From: Thermococcus celer Vu 13 = JCM 8558
Lineage (GTDB): Archaea > Methanobacteriota_B > Thermococci > Thermococcales > Thermococcaceae
DNA length: 64,000 bases
Direction: 5' to 3'
NCBI RefSeq assembly: GCF_002214365.1
Contig: NZ_CP014854.1
Coordinates: 744,001-808,000, forward strand
Positions 25,744 to 34,808 of the stretch are shown here, piece after piece. Each line of letters opens with the position of its first letter. The first letter of the stretch is position 1. The notes under the pieces are model-generated. The model ran no database searches. It saw nothing but the letters and a program-made list of their open reading frames with translations, and was not told the DNA's origin. Position numbers and translations under genes: made by a program.

Positions 25744-26643
25744 ATGGAGAAACGGAGGACATATCTAATCTCCGGCCTTATTTTCATCCTGCTGGCGTTT
25801 GGAATCGTTCTCTATCCCATAGCAACGTACTTCTTTGGCATCTACCTCGGCTCAAATCACGATATTCACAAACCCGGAGCGTATTTCACATACGCTGGGG
25901 CACTGCTCACCGAGCAGTACGTTTACCATTTTGAAGTTCTGGAAAACGGCAGCTACAACTTCACAGCTATCCTCTACAAAGGTTTGAAACTCCCAGGGTA
26001 CGGGTACAGCCAGGACAGAAGCCCTCCGAAGGACTGGAGGTGGCCATTCTTTGGCTCAAAGCCTTCAACAGTTACCAAAGTTTGTGAAGTCCACAGAGTA
26101 CTGCCAGAAAACGACAGCCTCGTCCAGTTCCTCTTCCCGGAGAAGACCGTCTACGTACTCAATGAGAGTCGCGAAATCGTGCCCCTGGTTGGACTTGATG
26201 AAGATGGCGGATATGTGAACTGGTACTTCCTGCCCCGCTATTTGGGATTTCCAAGGCTTTATGCCCCAAAAGGCCTCGAACGCTTTAACCGAACCTTGGC
26301 CATAAAATTGAATTCCTCGGTATATTTCCCAGTAGTGAGATATTTGAAAGGAGAAAATGGATACTATGCAATTGCAGTTCATCCCAAACTTCCTGAAGTT
26401 CTTGATCGTCTTGGACTTAGAAGGTTCTTCAACGAGTCGTGTCTTACCCGCGATCTCGATAGGTACTCTAGCCCAGGAGGCTTCCCCCAGGTCATGCTAG
26501 TCCGTACGAACGTCCAGCCCTTCTCCCAGGACTGGGGAGAGGCCTTCAAGTACAGCTTCACCCACTATGCGGCACCGGTGGACTATGTGCTTCTCCTTGC
26601 GGGCATAATACTCCTGATCCTCGCGGGGAGGGCAAACGGATGA
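25744..26643 (+). CDS. Membrane protein of unknown function in ABC cluster
   Basis: The 299-aa protein has one N-terminal membrane segment (about residues 8-36) and one at the C-terminus (about 278-295). About 240 residues lie between them, probably outside the cell, with several N-x-S/T sites and only two Cys. I recognise no family. ATG 25744 follows GGGGG at 25731-25735. It overlaps the ABC ATPase start (ATGA at 26640-26643), so it is part of the same operon. It could be an accessory or immunity component, but this is inference. Confidence 0.75.
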   Translation: MEKRRTYLISGLIFILLAFGIVLYPIATYFFGIYLGSNHDIHKPGAYFTYAGALLTEQYVYHFEVLENGSYNFTAILYKGLKLPGYGYSQDRSPPKDWRWPFFGSKPSTVTKVCEVHRVLPENDSLVQFLFPEKTVYVLNESREIVPLVGLDEDGGYVNWYFLPRYLGFPRLYAPKGLERFNRTLAIKLNSSVYFPVVRYLKGENGYYAIAVHPKLPEVLDRLGLRRFFNESCLTRDLDRYSSPGGFPQVMLVRTNVQPFSQDWGEAFKYSFTHYAAPVDYVLLLAGIILLILAGRANG

Positions 26644-27461
26644 GGGTGGAGGCAGAGAACCTAAAGGTCAGCTACGGGAGGGTCTGGGGGCTAAAAGGAG
26701 TCAGCTTCAATGCCAAGGCCGAGAGAATAGCCGTCGTGGGGCACAATGGAAGCGGAAAAACGACTCTGCTTTCAGTTCTTTCTGGTCTGAGAAAGCCAAC
26801 GGAGGGGAGGGCCACTATAAACGGTGAGGAACCCTACAGCAGAAAAGACAAATGGGTCGCCATAAGGTACTCCTTTGAGAAGCCTCAGTTTTCTATTCCC
26901 ATTAAGGTCAAGGACTTAGTCGAGACTCTGAGAGTAAACGACAGGTGCTCTCTTGTTGACGAACTCGTCGAAGAGCTTGGAATAAAAGAGTTCATCGATC
27001 AGCGCCTCGACGGTCTCTCCAGCGGTCAGGCACAGCTGTGCAACCTTCTCATGGCCCTTTCCTGCGATGCAGAGGTGGTCATTCTGGACGAGCCTACAGC
27101 CCATCTTGACTCATACAGGGCAGGGATAATAGATGATCTGCTTTCCAAGAGGAAGGGGCTCATAATAGCGACCCACGACCCGGAGGAAGGAGAAGCGGTG
27201 GCGGAGCACTTCCTCATACTGAAGGAGGGAAGGCTCGTATGGGAAGGTAGCAGGAGGAAGCTTTTTGCAGAGGGGGTCTATGAAATAACCCTGGCCGAAA
27301 ACGGGGGCAAACTCCCGGAGGAGGTTCAAGTCGTCCACAGCTTTGGGGCAATAGTAGTAGCCCGGGCTGATGAGGAGCTTTTAAGTGAACTCTTTAGAAA
27401 GGGAATAATAGCGGGCTTCAAACGGGCGGGGTTGCGCTATGCTTACGCGGAAAGCCGTTAA
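26640..27461 (+). CDS. ABC transporter ATP-binding protein
   Basis: The 273-aa ATPase has Walker A 'VVGHNGSGKTTLLS', Q-loop region 'YSFEKPQFSIP', signature 'LDGLSSGQAQL', Walker B 'AEVVILDEPTAHLDS' and switch His 'IATHDPEE'. The C-terminal 70 residues form a small added domain. It powers the permease that starts 23 bp before its end. Both face the same way as the secreted-protein gene. Confidence 0.92.
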   Translation: MRVEAENLKVSYGRVWGLKGVSFNAKAERIAVVGHNGSGKTTLLSVLSGLRKPTEGRATINGEEPYSRKDKWVAIRYSFEKPQFSIPIKVKDLVETLRVNDRCSLVDELVEELGIKEFIDQRLDGLSSGQAQLCNLLMALSCDAEVVILDEPTAHLDSYRAGIIDDLLSKRKGLIIATHDPEEGEAVAEHFLILKEGRLVWEGSRRKLFAEGVYEITLAENGGKLPEEVQVVHSFGAIVVARADEELLSELFRKGIIAGFKRAGLRYAYAESR

Positions 27462-28122
27462 ATGGTACCTGAAGGGGCTCTTTCCTCCTGCCGCAACTTC
27501 TGTTCTCCTACTGCTCACCTTCATTGCCGCAGATTCATCCCTGAAGGCGATAAAGACCTACGGGCCGGGCCAGTTCATCTCCCTCATGGAGTATATCTTT
27601 TTTCCGATCTATGCCCTCCTCATAGGTTCCCATGTGTTCCGGGACTCTAGGACAACGATATTCGAGCTCTCAGTGTTCAACGGTCCAAAAAGGGTGTTCA
27701 TCGGCAGACTTACATCAGTGACCATCGGCCTTCTACCGGGGATTGCAGGTGTTGCACTCTTGGCCTGGTGGAGGGGATATACCTACTTCGTTTCGCCCCT
27801 GCTCCTCAAAATCCCCATCTACATTGCATTCATAGCCGTGCTCATGACCTACCTCGACTCCCTAGCCGGAACGCTTATACTCTTCGTCCTCACCTCCGCC
27901 GTTCCTATGTCCTTCAGCGTGCTCCTTGGAAAGCCCAACGGGGACACCGTGAACACTCTCATGAGCGGCCTCGCATACCTTTTTGCACCTATTACAGCAA
28001 CAAAATATGAACCCTTGTTGAGCATCGGAAACTCCACCGGCTACAGCCTGGCGATAATTCTCTCAATATTGCTGATTTTATGGGCATACACCGCCTTTTC
28101 AAGAAGGGAGTTTGTTCCCTGA
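27439..28122 (+). CDS. ABC-2-type transporter permease
   Basis: The 227-aa protein has six hydrophobic segments (from about residues 12-30, 48-66, 92-108, 120-138, 142-160 and 200-218) and no soluble domain, fitting an ABC-2-type exporter subunit. It overlaps the ATPase gene by 23 bp, so translation is coupled. With one ATPase and one permease gene it would form a homodimeric exporter. Substrate unknown; the secreted product or its processed form is the simplest guess. Confidence 0.82.
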   Translation: MLTRKAVKWYLKGLFPPAATSVLLLLTFIAADSSLKAIKTYGPGQFISLMEYIFFPIYALLIGSHVFRDSRTTIFELSVFNGPKRVFIGRLTSVTIGLLPGIAGVALLAWWRGYTYFVSPLLLKIPIYIAFIAVLMTYLDSLAGTLILFVLTSAVPMSFSVLLGKPNGDTVNTLMSGLAYLFAPITATKYEPLLSIGNSTGYSLAIILSILLILWAYTAFSRREFVP

Positions 28123-28146
28123 TCTTTTCTTTTTATACCCACAAGC

Positions 28147-28509
28147 TCAGTGGTACTTCAGAAAGGCCATGTAGAAGAAGGCCCCGCCAGCAAGGGCAAG
28201 CCCGCCGGCGAAAACGTAGAGAAAGCCCTGCCCTTTGTACCTGATTTTGACGGTGTAACATCCGCTGTCAGGCGAATACGAGTAATCAAGAGGAACCCTG
28301 CGCAGGATAACGTTCTGCCTGTAGGCGACGAAGGCATCACCGCTCTCCCCAGAAACCCGGAGGAAACCGTCCGAGACGCTGACGTAGTAGTCCCCCAGCT
28401 TTCCGTGGGATCCCTCGCAGAATTCACCACTTAACGTCTGCCCGGGATAAACGAGGGCAAGAACCGCCAGTGCCAGCCCGAGCAGGAGAAGGTACTCTTC
28501 GGCTTCCAT
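28147..28509 (-). CDS. Small two-pass membrane protein, unknown
   Basis: The 120-aa product has a hydrophobic N-terminal segment (about residues 5-25), an extracytoplasmic-looking middle with two Cys ('GEFCEG', 'DSGCYTV') that could form a disulfide, and a C-terminal membrane segment (about 95-115). No family is recognised. It is convergent with the ABC permease and lies 45 bp upstream of the gap stop in the neighbouring unit. The opposite-strand frame here is an antisense shadow. Confidence 0.6.
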   Translation of the reverse strand: MEAEEYLLLLGLALAVLALVYPGQTLSGEFCEGSHGKLGDYYVSVSDGFLRVSGESGDAFVAYRQNVILRRVPLDYSYSPDSGCYTVKIRYKGQGFLYVFAGGLALAGGAFFYMAFLKYH

Positions 28510-28554
28510 CTTCCATCAAAAAGGAATTGGGAGCGAGTTTAAAGACATTTCTGC

Positions 28555-29559
28555 TCACTTCAGAATTCCAAGGCTCTTGTTCGTCTTCTTTATGCTCTCC
28601 CACTTGCCGGCCATCTCGAACATCGCCCTTATGGCATCCACGTTCTCCGGAACGACGTCGCTCTCCTGGTGGACGGCCTGGATGTAGAAGAGCCTGTTGC
28701 CCTTCACGCTTATGCTCTCCTTCCAGACTGCTATCTCGTAGAGGTTGTTCCACTCGCGGTGGAGATCCCTTGCGAACTCTATGAGCTGGGCGGTGCTCTC
28801 AAAGCCCCTCTCCTTCTCGAAGAGGAGCACGCGAGTTGTATCTTCAAAGATATCGATGACGTCCTCCCTCGTGAGGGGCTCCTTCAGCTCGACCATCACG
28901 CTGTGGACGTGCATGAGCGTCGTCGGAACCACGAAGGCCGTCGTCTCTATATTAACTGGAATAACCGTCTGGACGTCCGGCCCGTGGTGCGACGGCACCT
29001 CTACGGTCGGCTTTATGGCGTTGACCGGGCCGCGCCTGCTGTCGTCAGGGTCGGCGGCCCTCCGTATCATGACGGCGTAGGCGTAGTCGATGTAATCCTT
29101 TATGGCGTTCAGCGTCCTCGTTAGGCCCGTCGTGTTGCAGGAGACGACCCTGACGTAGTCCCTTCCGAGAGCTTTTTCGTAGTTTGCCTGGGCCACGAAG
29201 GAGACCTCGGCGGTGCTCGCCTTCTCGCCGCCTTCAAAGACCGCCTTGACGCCGGCCTTTTCGTAGAGGGGCCTGTTCTTCGCCCCCATGCCGCCCGGGG
29301 TGGCATCGATCACAACATCGACCTCCTCGAGGAGATCACCGAGAGTTCCCGCGACCTCAAAGCCTGCTTTCTCGAACCTCGGCAGGAACTCTTCGCTCGC
29401 GGCGTAAACCGGGATCCCGAGTTCCTTCGCGCGGTAGGCCTCGAAGTCCGGCTTCGTCTTCGTCACGCCCATGAGCCTCATATCTTTCTGCCTCATGACC
29501 GCGTAGGCCACGCGCTTCCCTATCGTTCCGTAACCGTTGACCCCGACCTTCACCTTCAC
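28555..29559 (-). CDS. gap: Archaeal glyceraldehyde-3-phosphate dehydrogenase (phosphorylating, NAD(P))
   Basis: The 334-aa protein is the archaeal GAPDH: '[20 protein letters not shown]' (Rossmann), '[13 protein letters not shown]' with the catalytic Cys, and '[14 protein letters not shown]'. In Thermococcales this enzyme mainly serves gluconeogenesis, while GAPOR and GAPN run glycolysis. The start is GTG 29559 after GGTGGTACC. Upstream elements (palindrome and TGM-like site) suggest sugar control. Confidence 0.96.
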   Translation of the reverse strand: MKVKVGVNGYGTIGKRVAYAVMRQKDMRLMGVTKTKPDFEAYRAKELGIPVYAASEEFLPRFEKAGFEVAGTLGDLLEEVDVVIDATPGGMGAKNRPLYEKAGVKAVFEGGEKASTAEVSFVAQANYEKALGRDYVRVVSCNTTGLTRTLNAIKDYIDYAYAVMIRRAADPDDSRRGPVNAIKPTVEVPSHHGPDVQTVIPVNIETTAFVVPTTLMHVHSVMVELKEPLTREDVIDIFEDTTRVLLFEKERGFESTAQLIEFARDLHREWNNLYEIAVWKESISVKGNRLFYIQAVHQESDVVPENVDAIRAMFEMAGKWESIKKTNKSLGILK

Positions 29560-29572
29560 GGTACCACCGGGG

Positions 29573-29590
29573 ATTTTATGATCATAAAAT
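29573..29590. promoter_or_regulatory. 18-bp perfect palindrome at the gap promoter
   Basis: ATTTTATGATCATAAAAT is self-complementary over all 18 bases. On the minus strand its first half supplies the TATA-like ATTTTATG about 25-30 bp before the GTG start of gap. It may simply be a symmetric TATA region, or an operator overlapping the promoter. Confidence 0.6.
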
Positions 29591-29602
29591 ACTTAAGCCT
29601 TG

Positions 29603-29621
29603 TTTTCACTCCCGGTGAAAA
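29603..29621 (-). promoter_or_regulatory. TGM-like site upstream of the gap TATA box
   Basis: TTTTCAC-TCCCG-GTGAAAA is an inverted repeat with the N5 spacing of the glycolytic motif TATCAC-N5-GTGATA; each arm differs from the consensus at one base (T for A). It lies upstream of the gap TATA element, the position from which Tgr activates gluconeogenic genes. Role inferred from match and position. Confidence 0.6.
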
Positions 29622-29673
29622 GTCGCCGGTGGGATTATAAGGCCCCACGCCGAAAGAGCCCCGGGTGGTGAAG

Positions 29674-30432
29674 GTGTTCGCCGAGGTGCTCACGATAGGC
29701 GACGAACTGCTGACCGGGAACACCGTGGACAGCAACTCCGCGTTCATCGCGAAGAAGCTCACGGAGAGGGGCTACTGGGTGAGGAGGAAGACGACCGTTG
29801 GAGACGACGTCGGGGAGATAGAGGGCGTCATCCGGGAGATCCTCGAGAGGAAACCCGAGGTTTTGGTGATCTCCGGCGGTCTCGGGCCGACACACGACGA
29901 CGTCACGATGCTCGCGGTTGCCGAGGCCCTCGGAAGGAAACTCGTTCTCTGCGAGCCGTGCCTCGAGAGACTGAGGGAGTTCTACAGGGAACTCCACGAG
30001 AGGGGCATGATAGACGACCCCAACCTGAACGAGGCCCGGAAGAAGATGGCCTACCTTCCGGAGGGCGCGGAGCCCCTTGAGAACACCGAGGGGGCCGCAC
30101 CCGGCGCTTACATCGAGCACAGCGGTGTTAAGATATTCGTGCTCCCTGGAATGCCCCGCGAGATGAAGGCCATGCTCGAAAACGAGGTGCTCCCGAGGAT
30201 CGGGGAGAGGAGGTTCATCCAGAGGAAGCTCCTGGCGGAGATAACGGACGAGAGCAAGCTCGCGCCGATACTCAGCGAGGCCCTAAGGCGCTTTGAGGTC
30301 AGGATACACTCCTCACCCAAGGGATTCGGCAGGTACATCGGGATAATACTCTTCGGCGAGAACGAGGGGGAGATAGAGAGGGCTAAGACGTTCATGGAAT
30401 CGCGGGGAATCCGCTTTGAGGAAGGCTGGTAA
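29674..30432 (+). CDS. CinA-type molybdopterin-binding domain protein (NMN deamidase-related)
   Basis: The 252-aa protein begins 'VFAEVLTIGDELLTGNTVDSN' and has 'VISGGLGPTHDDVTMLAVAEALGR' and 'VFVLPGMPREMKAM'-type motifs (here 'KIFVLPGMPREMKAML') of the CinA/MoaB fold. Bacterial CinA has an added C-terminal NMN deamidase domain, which is absent here. GTG 29674 is preferred since GGTGGTGAAG precedes it exactly as at glyS; GTG 29665 and 29668 lie within that site. Divergent from gap. Confidence 0.9.
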   Translation: MFAEVLTIGDELLTGNTVDSNSAFIAKKLTERGYWVRRKTTVGDDVGEIEGVIREILERKPEVLVISGGLGPTHDDVTMLAVAEALGRKLVLCEPCLERLREFYRELHERGMIDDPNLNEARKKMAYLPEGAEPLENTEGAAPGAYIEHSGVKIFVLPGMPREMKAMLENEVLPRIGERRFIQRKLLAEITDESKLAPILSEALRRFEVRIHSSPKGFGRYIGIILFGENEGEIERAKTFMESRGIRFEEGW

Positions 30433-30498
30433 CGAAAGGGTGATAAGGAGAAACGTCTGGATTTTCATCCTTCCCTCCAACAGGACGCGGTGATAACC

Positions 30499-31326
30499 AT
30501 GCTTCCGGCGGAGGTTCGCTCTATACTCGAGGAGATGCGCGCCGAGCGCGTAAGGGGGGCAAGCTGGCTCGCCAGAAGGGGCGCTGAGGCGTACATCGTC
30601 CTCTCCGGGTTGCTCGAGGGGGAAGAACTCAGAAGGGCGCTCGAAGAGATGAGGAAGGAGATCCCGGACGTCAACAGGACGATGGCGTCCCTCTACAACC
30701 TCTCACGCTTCATGCCGGTAACCGGAGATCCAGAAGTGGTGAGGGCAAAAGCGGAGGAGTTCATTCGCCTGAGTGAGGAGGCGAAGCGCGAGATAGGCAA
30801 CATAGGGAGCGAGCTGATAGACGACAACGAGGTTGTAATCACTCACTCCTTCTCATCGGCGGTCCTCGAGATCTTCAGGGTTGCGAAGCGGAAGGGCAAG
30901 CACTTCAGGGTTATACTGACGGAGAGCTCGCCGGACTTCGAGGGGCTCGCCCTCGCGCGTGAACTTGAGTCCCTCGGCGTTCCCTTCGAGATCATAACCG
31001 ACGCTCAGCTCGGCCTCTTCGCAGGTAAGGCCACGCTCGCCTTGGTCGGGGCGGACAGCGTGACGCGCGACGGGGCGGTCGTTAACAAGGCCGGGACCTA
31101 CCCCCTCTCCCTCTCCTGCCACGACAACCGGGTCCCGTTCTACGTCGCGGCCGAGGGCTTCAAGCTCCATCCGGAGCTGAGCTCCGATGGGGTTGAGATA
31201 GTCGAGAGGCCCTACGCGAGGAGGGGCTACCGCGTCAGGAACTACCTCTTCGACGTTACACCCTGGAGGTACATCCGCGGAATAATCACCGAACTCGGAA
31301 TCCTCGTGCCCCCGAAGGAGATTTGA
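30499..31326 (+). CDS. Translation initiation factor eIF-2B alpha-like protein
   Basis: The 275-aa product belongs to the eIF2B/MtnA/R15P-isomerase superfamily: 'VVITHSFSSAVLEIF', 'VILTESSPDFEG', 'LVGADSVTRDGAVVNKAGTYPLSL' and a final 'YLFDVTPWRYIRGIITE'. It lacks the Cys of ribose-1,5-bisphosphate isomerase ('THCHS' becomes 'THSFS'), so it is probably the aIF2B-like branch, of uncertain substrate. ATG 30499 follows GGTGATAACC. Confidence 0.85.
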   Translation: MLPAEVRSILEEMRAERVRGASWLARRGAEAYIVLSGLLEGEELRRALEEMRKEIPDVNRTMASLYNLSRFMPVTGDPEVVRAKAEEFIRLSEEAKREIGNIGSELIDDNEVVITHSFSSAVLEIFRVAKRKGKHFRVILTESSPDFEGLALARELESLGVPFEIITDAQLGLFAGKATLALVGADSVTRDGAVVNKAGTYPLSLSCHDNRVPFYVAAEGFKLHPELSSDGVEIVERPYARRGYRVRNYLFDVTPWRYIRGIITELGILVPPKEI

Positions 31327-31422
31327 GGTTATTCCATTGCCCTTTCATGGCTCCCCTCTGCTCTTCCGATTCGGTGACGGTGTCAAAGAACAGAAAAGAT
31401 GAAACCGAAGGAAAGAAAAGGA

Positions 31423-34400
31423 TCAGATCTCGCGGGCGAGCCATAGGAGGGCGCCCTTAACGAACGGCCAGTTGCTGTTTATGTACTTGCTGTAGTAGGT
31501 GTCGCTCAGGGCCTTGCTCGAGCCGTAGGCTATTATTCTGCCCTTTCCGACCTCTACGGCGGCCGCGACCACGGGGTTGGTGCCCTTGGCGTTGACCACG
31601 TTTCCGTCGGCATCAACCGAGTAGGAGGTATCGTATGCCTTGATCAGCCACCTGGCCTCGCCGCCGATGGTAAGGGTCTGGCCGTTGTAGTAGATCTTCC
31701 AGTCCTCCGGAACGAACTTCATCGCCGGGTGGGCGGTGTTGTAGAGCCCGACGAACGGATAGTATGGCCTTCCGCTGTTCACATCGTCGTCCATAAGTTC
31801 ATCGGCGTTGAACTTGATGCCGTACTTCTCAGTCAAGGCGTTGAGGCTCTCGATGTTGGAGTACTTGTACCAGTCCCCGGCTATGAAGAGTCCGCCACCG
31901 TTCTCGACGTACTCCTGAAGCGCCGCAATCTCGCCCTGCGTCAGGTCGTCCTTCGGGTTGAGGATCATCACGACATCGTAGTCTTTAAGCAGGTCGTAGG
32001 TGAGCGGTAGCGTGTTTACCTCCACCTCCCAGCCGAGCTCGTCCTTGATCTTCTCGACGAGCCCGCTGACGCCGACCTGCTCCACGTAGTACTGCCCGTG
32101 GGATGCGTCGATGAGGACTTTGGTTATCTTAATCGTTATGTTGGTCGACGGGGTGACGTTCGTCTGGTTCGTGGGGACTCCACCGGTTTCGTTTCCGGGT
32201 GTTGTTTCGTTTTCCGGTGCCGGCGGGTGGCAGAGGGGCTCCACCTGAGAGTAGGTCTTCTGAAGGATGGGAAGCACGTACTCGAGCTCACCCTTCACTT
32301 CCCTGCTCATCAGCGCGGCCCTTCTGATGTGCACCATGACGGGGTAGTAGTGGAACTTCCTGTATGGGTTCTGTTGGACGAGCAGGCCCTTGAGGGCCTC
32401 GTATATGGAGTACTCCTTCTCTATCTCCTCCATGGTGGCGTTGATCCACTCCACGCTGGACTCGAGGTCTCCAAGGTTAACGCCGCAGGAGGCGAGCTCG
32501 TTGACAAGTCCCGTGAAGTTCTCGTAGAGCGGGGTCACTTTCTCCATTTCCCTGCTGTAGAGCATCTCGTAGTAGGGTGTCAGGCCGTAGGCGATCTGGT
32601 ACGGGTTGGGGACGACCAGGTAATGGTAGTACCTCTCGTCCGCTATCTCGCCGGTTCCATCGAGGACGCGAACGGTTACGGTAAGGTCGCCCGTGAAGTC
32701 CGGAGTGTACGTGAACTCGTAAACAGCGGTCCCGTTGACCTCGATAACCTGAGTCTCCCGGCCTATTTCCTTTCCGTTGGCGAGTATAACAACTGTAACG
32801 TTGTCCTCGAGGGTTCCGTGGTTGTAAACCTTGACACTCAGCTCCCGTGGAATCCCCCTGAGCATGGGGCCCGAGACCTCGAAGGTCTCCACACCTATCT
32901 TCGGGACGTAGGGTTTCACGTCATCGGGGGAGCGAGGCTCTATCTTGTAGTCCCCGTAGGAGTACCACAGGATCCCCCCGATGTACTCGTACCTCGCGTG
33001 GTCCGGGGCATAGTCATAGAATTTGTCGTCTATCCTGACCGGGCCGCTTCCATCATCGACGAGCCACTCGCCGTAGCCGAGGTCGGGGTCGACGACCCTA
33101 ACGTCCCTGACCTCAACGAGTACCCCTTCCCACTTCTCCTGCGAGACGTTACCAGTTGGGAGAACCACGGGGTCGGGAACATCGGCGGTCCCCATGACTT
33201 TTATCTCTCTCTGGCCTTCATCCGTACCCGCATAGTTGAGCTCCGTGAAACCATAATACTCGTTGACCTTCGCCCGAACCAGTACGTAATCTCCAACGCT
33301 GACGTCAACCCCGGATTGGCTTCCGGTGTAGACCCAGATTCCGCTCCACGGCCCCGTGCCGTTCTGGATGGCAAAGCCGCTGGAAGTAACGAAGGTCACC
33401 ACACCCACCGTACTCACGACCTGACCCTCGTAGGCCGAGGCGTCCCCGTCGGTGGTGTTGCCCTGGATCTCCTGAATCGGGACTACCGGCAGGATATCGT
33501 TTTCGTCCCTCGGTTCGATCTTGAAGTTGCCGTACGAGTAATACAGCACACCCGTGATGTAATCGAACATCTGTCCCTCACTGGGGGTGTAGTGATACAT
33601 CAGGTCATCGACCCTGACGGGACCGCTGCCGTCGTCAACCTCCCACTCGCCGTAGCCAAGGTCGGGGTTGGTAACGATGACGTTCTCGATCCTGACGAGG
33701 ACGCTCTCCCACTTCTCCTGGGAGACGTTACCAGTTGGAAGAACGACTGGATCCGGAACCTCGGCGGTTCCAAGGACGGTTACACTTGGATCCGTTATCT
33801 CGGTTAAGCCATATGACTCCGAGACCGTCCCGGTCACCCTGACGTAGTCGCCGATGTCCACGCTTGGAGAAGTCCCAAGATAGACGTAGATTGCACTCCA
33901 TGGCCCCGTGCCGTTCTGGATGAAGAAGCCTTTTGAGGTGGTTGCGGTAACGACCCCCTCGGTGGTGACGGTCTGACCCTCGTAGGCCGAGGCGTCCCCG
34001 TCGGTGGTGTTGCCCTGGATCTCCTGGATAGGAACCAAAGTTCCCGAAGATCCGGAGACTTCATAAACCACTTCGAGGTAAGGATGATTTCCATAACTGC
34101 TCTCCTTGGAGTTATAACCTATGCTCTCCGTGACCGACCCTTCACCGTCTGAGATTAGAACAAAGCTGATGATCTTGTCGCCCGAGAACTCCGCCTTGAC
34201 GAAGTCCGTGACGTTCCACGCAGACCAGTGCCTGCCATCTGTATCAACAAGGTCCTTATCGAGGAGCTCCCCGGCGGGAGGCTTATTGTTCCAGGTTATT
34301 GTGTCCTCGCTCCATGAATCGTCGGAGACCGCGTATGCACTGATGTTAACTGGGGTGGAGTACGCCCCACTGTATGTGTACGCGTAGAGGGTCGCGTTGA

Positions 34401-34671
34401 TTATAACGGCGTTTTCGGGGAGACCTGAGAGATCGAATTTTAGATACGCCCTTTCGTTGGAATTGTCCCGAGAGTACGTGCCAACGTACAGGGAGTCGTA
34501 GGAGCCGTAGTTTGAGTCGGGGGTCGAATCCTTGACGTACACGTCGTCGCTGGGGGCTATCTGAGTGGTCTGGATGTTCGTCCCCGAGTCCGCGTGGACC
34601 GCATGGAACGCTGTTGGGGGCACTATGCTCAGTATCAAAATCAGCGCTATTATCATCCCTGCCTTTCTCAT
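31423..34671 (-). CDS. Large secreted modular protein (DNRLRE, two OB-fold repeats, CARDB-like, GATase-like domain)
   Basis: The 1082-aa product has a signal peptide (about 1-27), then a DNRLRE/CBM96-like domain (about 30-185, 'AYLKFDLSGLP'). Two YhcR-type OB-fold repeats follow (about 190-380 and 380-595), each opening with 'VPIQEIQGNTTDGDASAYEGQ'-type sequence. A CARDB-like Ig domain (about 600-670), a helical region (about 690-810), an Asn/Thr/Pro linker and a C-terminal DUF4350-like alpha/beta domain ('VLIDASHGQYY', 'GGGLFIAGDW') complete it. No membrane anchor is seen. It probably binds polymers or nucleic acid outside the cell. ATG 34671 follows GGTGATCCC, with TATA TTATTTATAC at 34710-34701. 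Confidence 0.85.
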   Translation of the reverse strand: MRKAGMIIALILILSIVPPTAFHAVHADSGTNIQTTQIAPSDDVYVKDSTPDSNYGSYDSLYVGTYSRDNSNERAYLKFDLSGLPENAVIINATLYAYTYSGAYSTPVNISAYAVSDDSWSEDTITWNNKPPAGELLDKDLVDTDGRHWSAWNVTDFVKAEFSGDKIISFVLISDGEGSVTESIGYNSKESSYGNHPYLEVVYEVSGSSGTLVPIQEIQGNTTDGDASAYEGQTVTTEGVVTATTSKGFFIQNGTGPWSAIYVYLGTSPSVDIGDYVRVTGTVSESYGLTEITDPSVTVLGTAEVPDPVVLPTGNVSQEKWESVLVRIENVIVTNPDLGYGEWEVDDGSGPVRVDDLMYHYTPSEGQMFDYITGVLYYSYGNFKIEPRDENDILPVVPIQEIQGNTTDGDASAYEGQVVSTVGVVTFVTSSGFAIQNGTGPWSGIWVYTGSQSGVDVSVGDYVLVRAKVNEYYGFTELNYAGTDEGQREIKVMGTADVPDPVVLPTGNVSQEKWEGVLVEVRDVRVVDPDLGYGEWLVDDGSGPVRIDDKFYDYAPDHARYEYIGGILWYSYGDYKIEPRSPDDVKPYVPKIGVETFEVSGPMLRGIPRELSVKVYNHGTLEDNVTVVILANGKEIGRETQVIEVNGTAVYEFTYTPDFTGDLTVTVRVLDGTGEIADERYYHYLVVPNPYQIAYGLTPYYEMLYSREMEKVTPLYENFTGLVNELASCGVNLGDLESSVEWINATMEEIEKEYSIYEALKGLLVQQNPYRKFHYYPVMVHIRRAALMSREVKGELEYVLPILQKTYSQVEPLCHPPAPENETTPGNETGGVPTNQTNVTPSTNITIKITKVLIDASHGQYYVEQVGVSGLVEKIKDELGWEVEVNTLPLTYDLLKDYDVVMILNPKDDLTQGEIAALQEYVENGGGLFIAGDWYKYSNIESLNALTEKYGIKFNADELMDDDVNSGRPYYPFVGLYNTAHPAMKFVPEDWKIYYNGQTLTIGGEARWLIKAYDTSYSVDADGNVVNAKGTNPVVAAAVEVGKGRIIAYGSSKALSDTYYSKYINSNWPFVKGALLWLAREI
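33421..34027. repeat. Intragenic duplication in the large secreted-protein gene (copies at 33421 and 33973)
   Basis: The 54 bases from 33421 recur without a mismatch from 33973, 552 bp away. Shorter near-identical matches flank them (for example CACTTCTCCTG near 33130 and 33711). These encode the beginnings and ends of the two OB-fold repeats, so the second OB domain arose by a fairly recent duplication or is kept alike by gene conversion. Confidence 0.85.
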
Positions 34672-34808
34672 GGGATCACCCAAAAAAAGAAGGCGTTGGG
34701 GTATAAATAAGTTTTGCCATCCCTCCCAGCCCTGTTTTGCCATCTATAGTGCGCCATATAGCCCAAAAAAGATAAAACCCTTGACCTCGATGCGTTTCCG
34801 GTGATACC

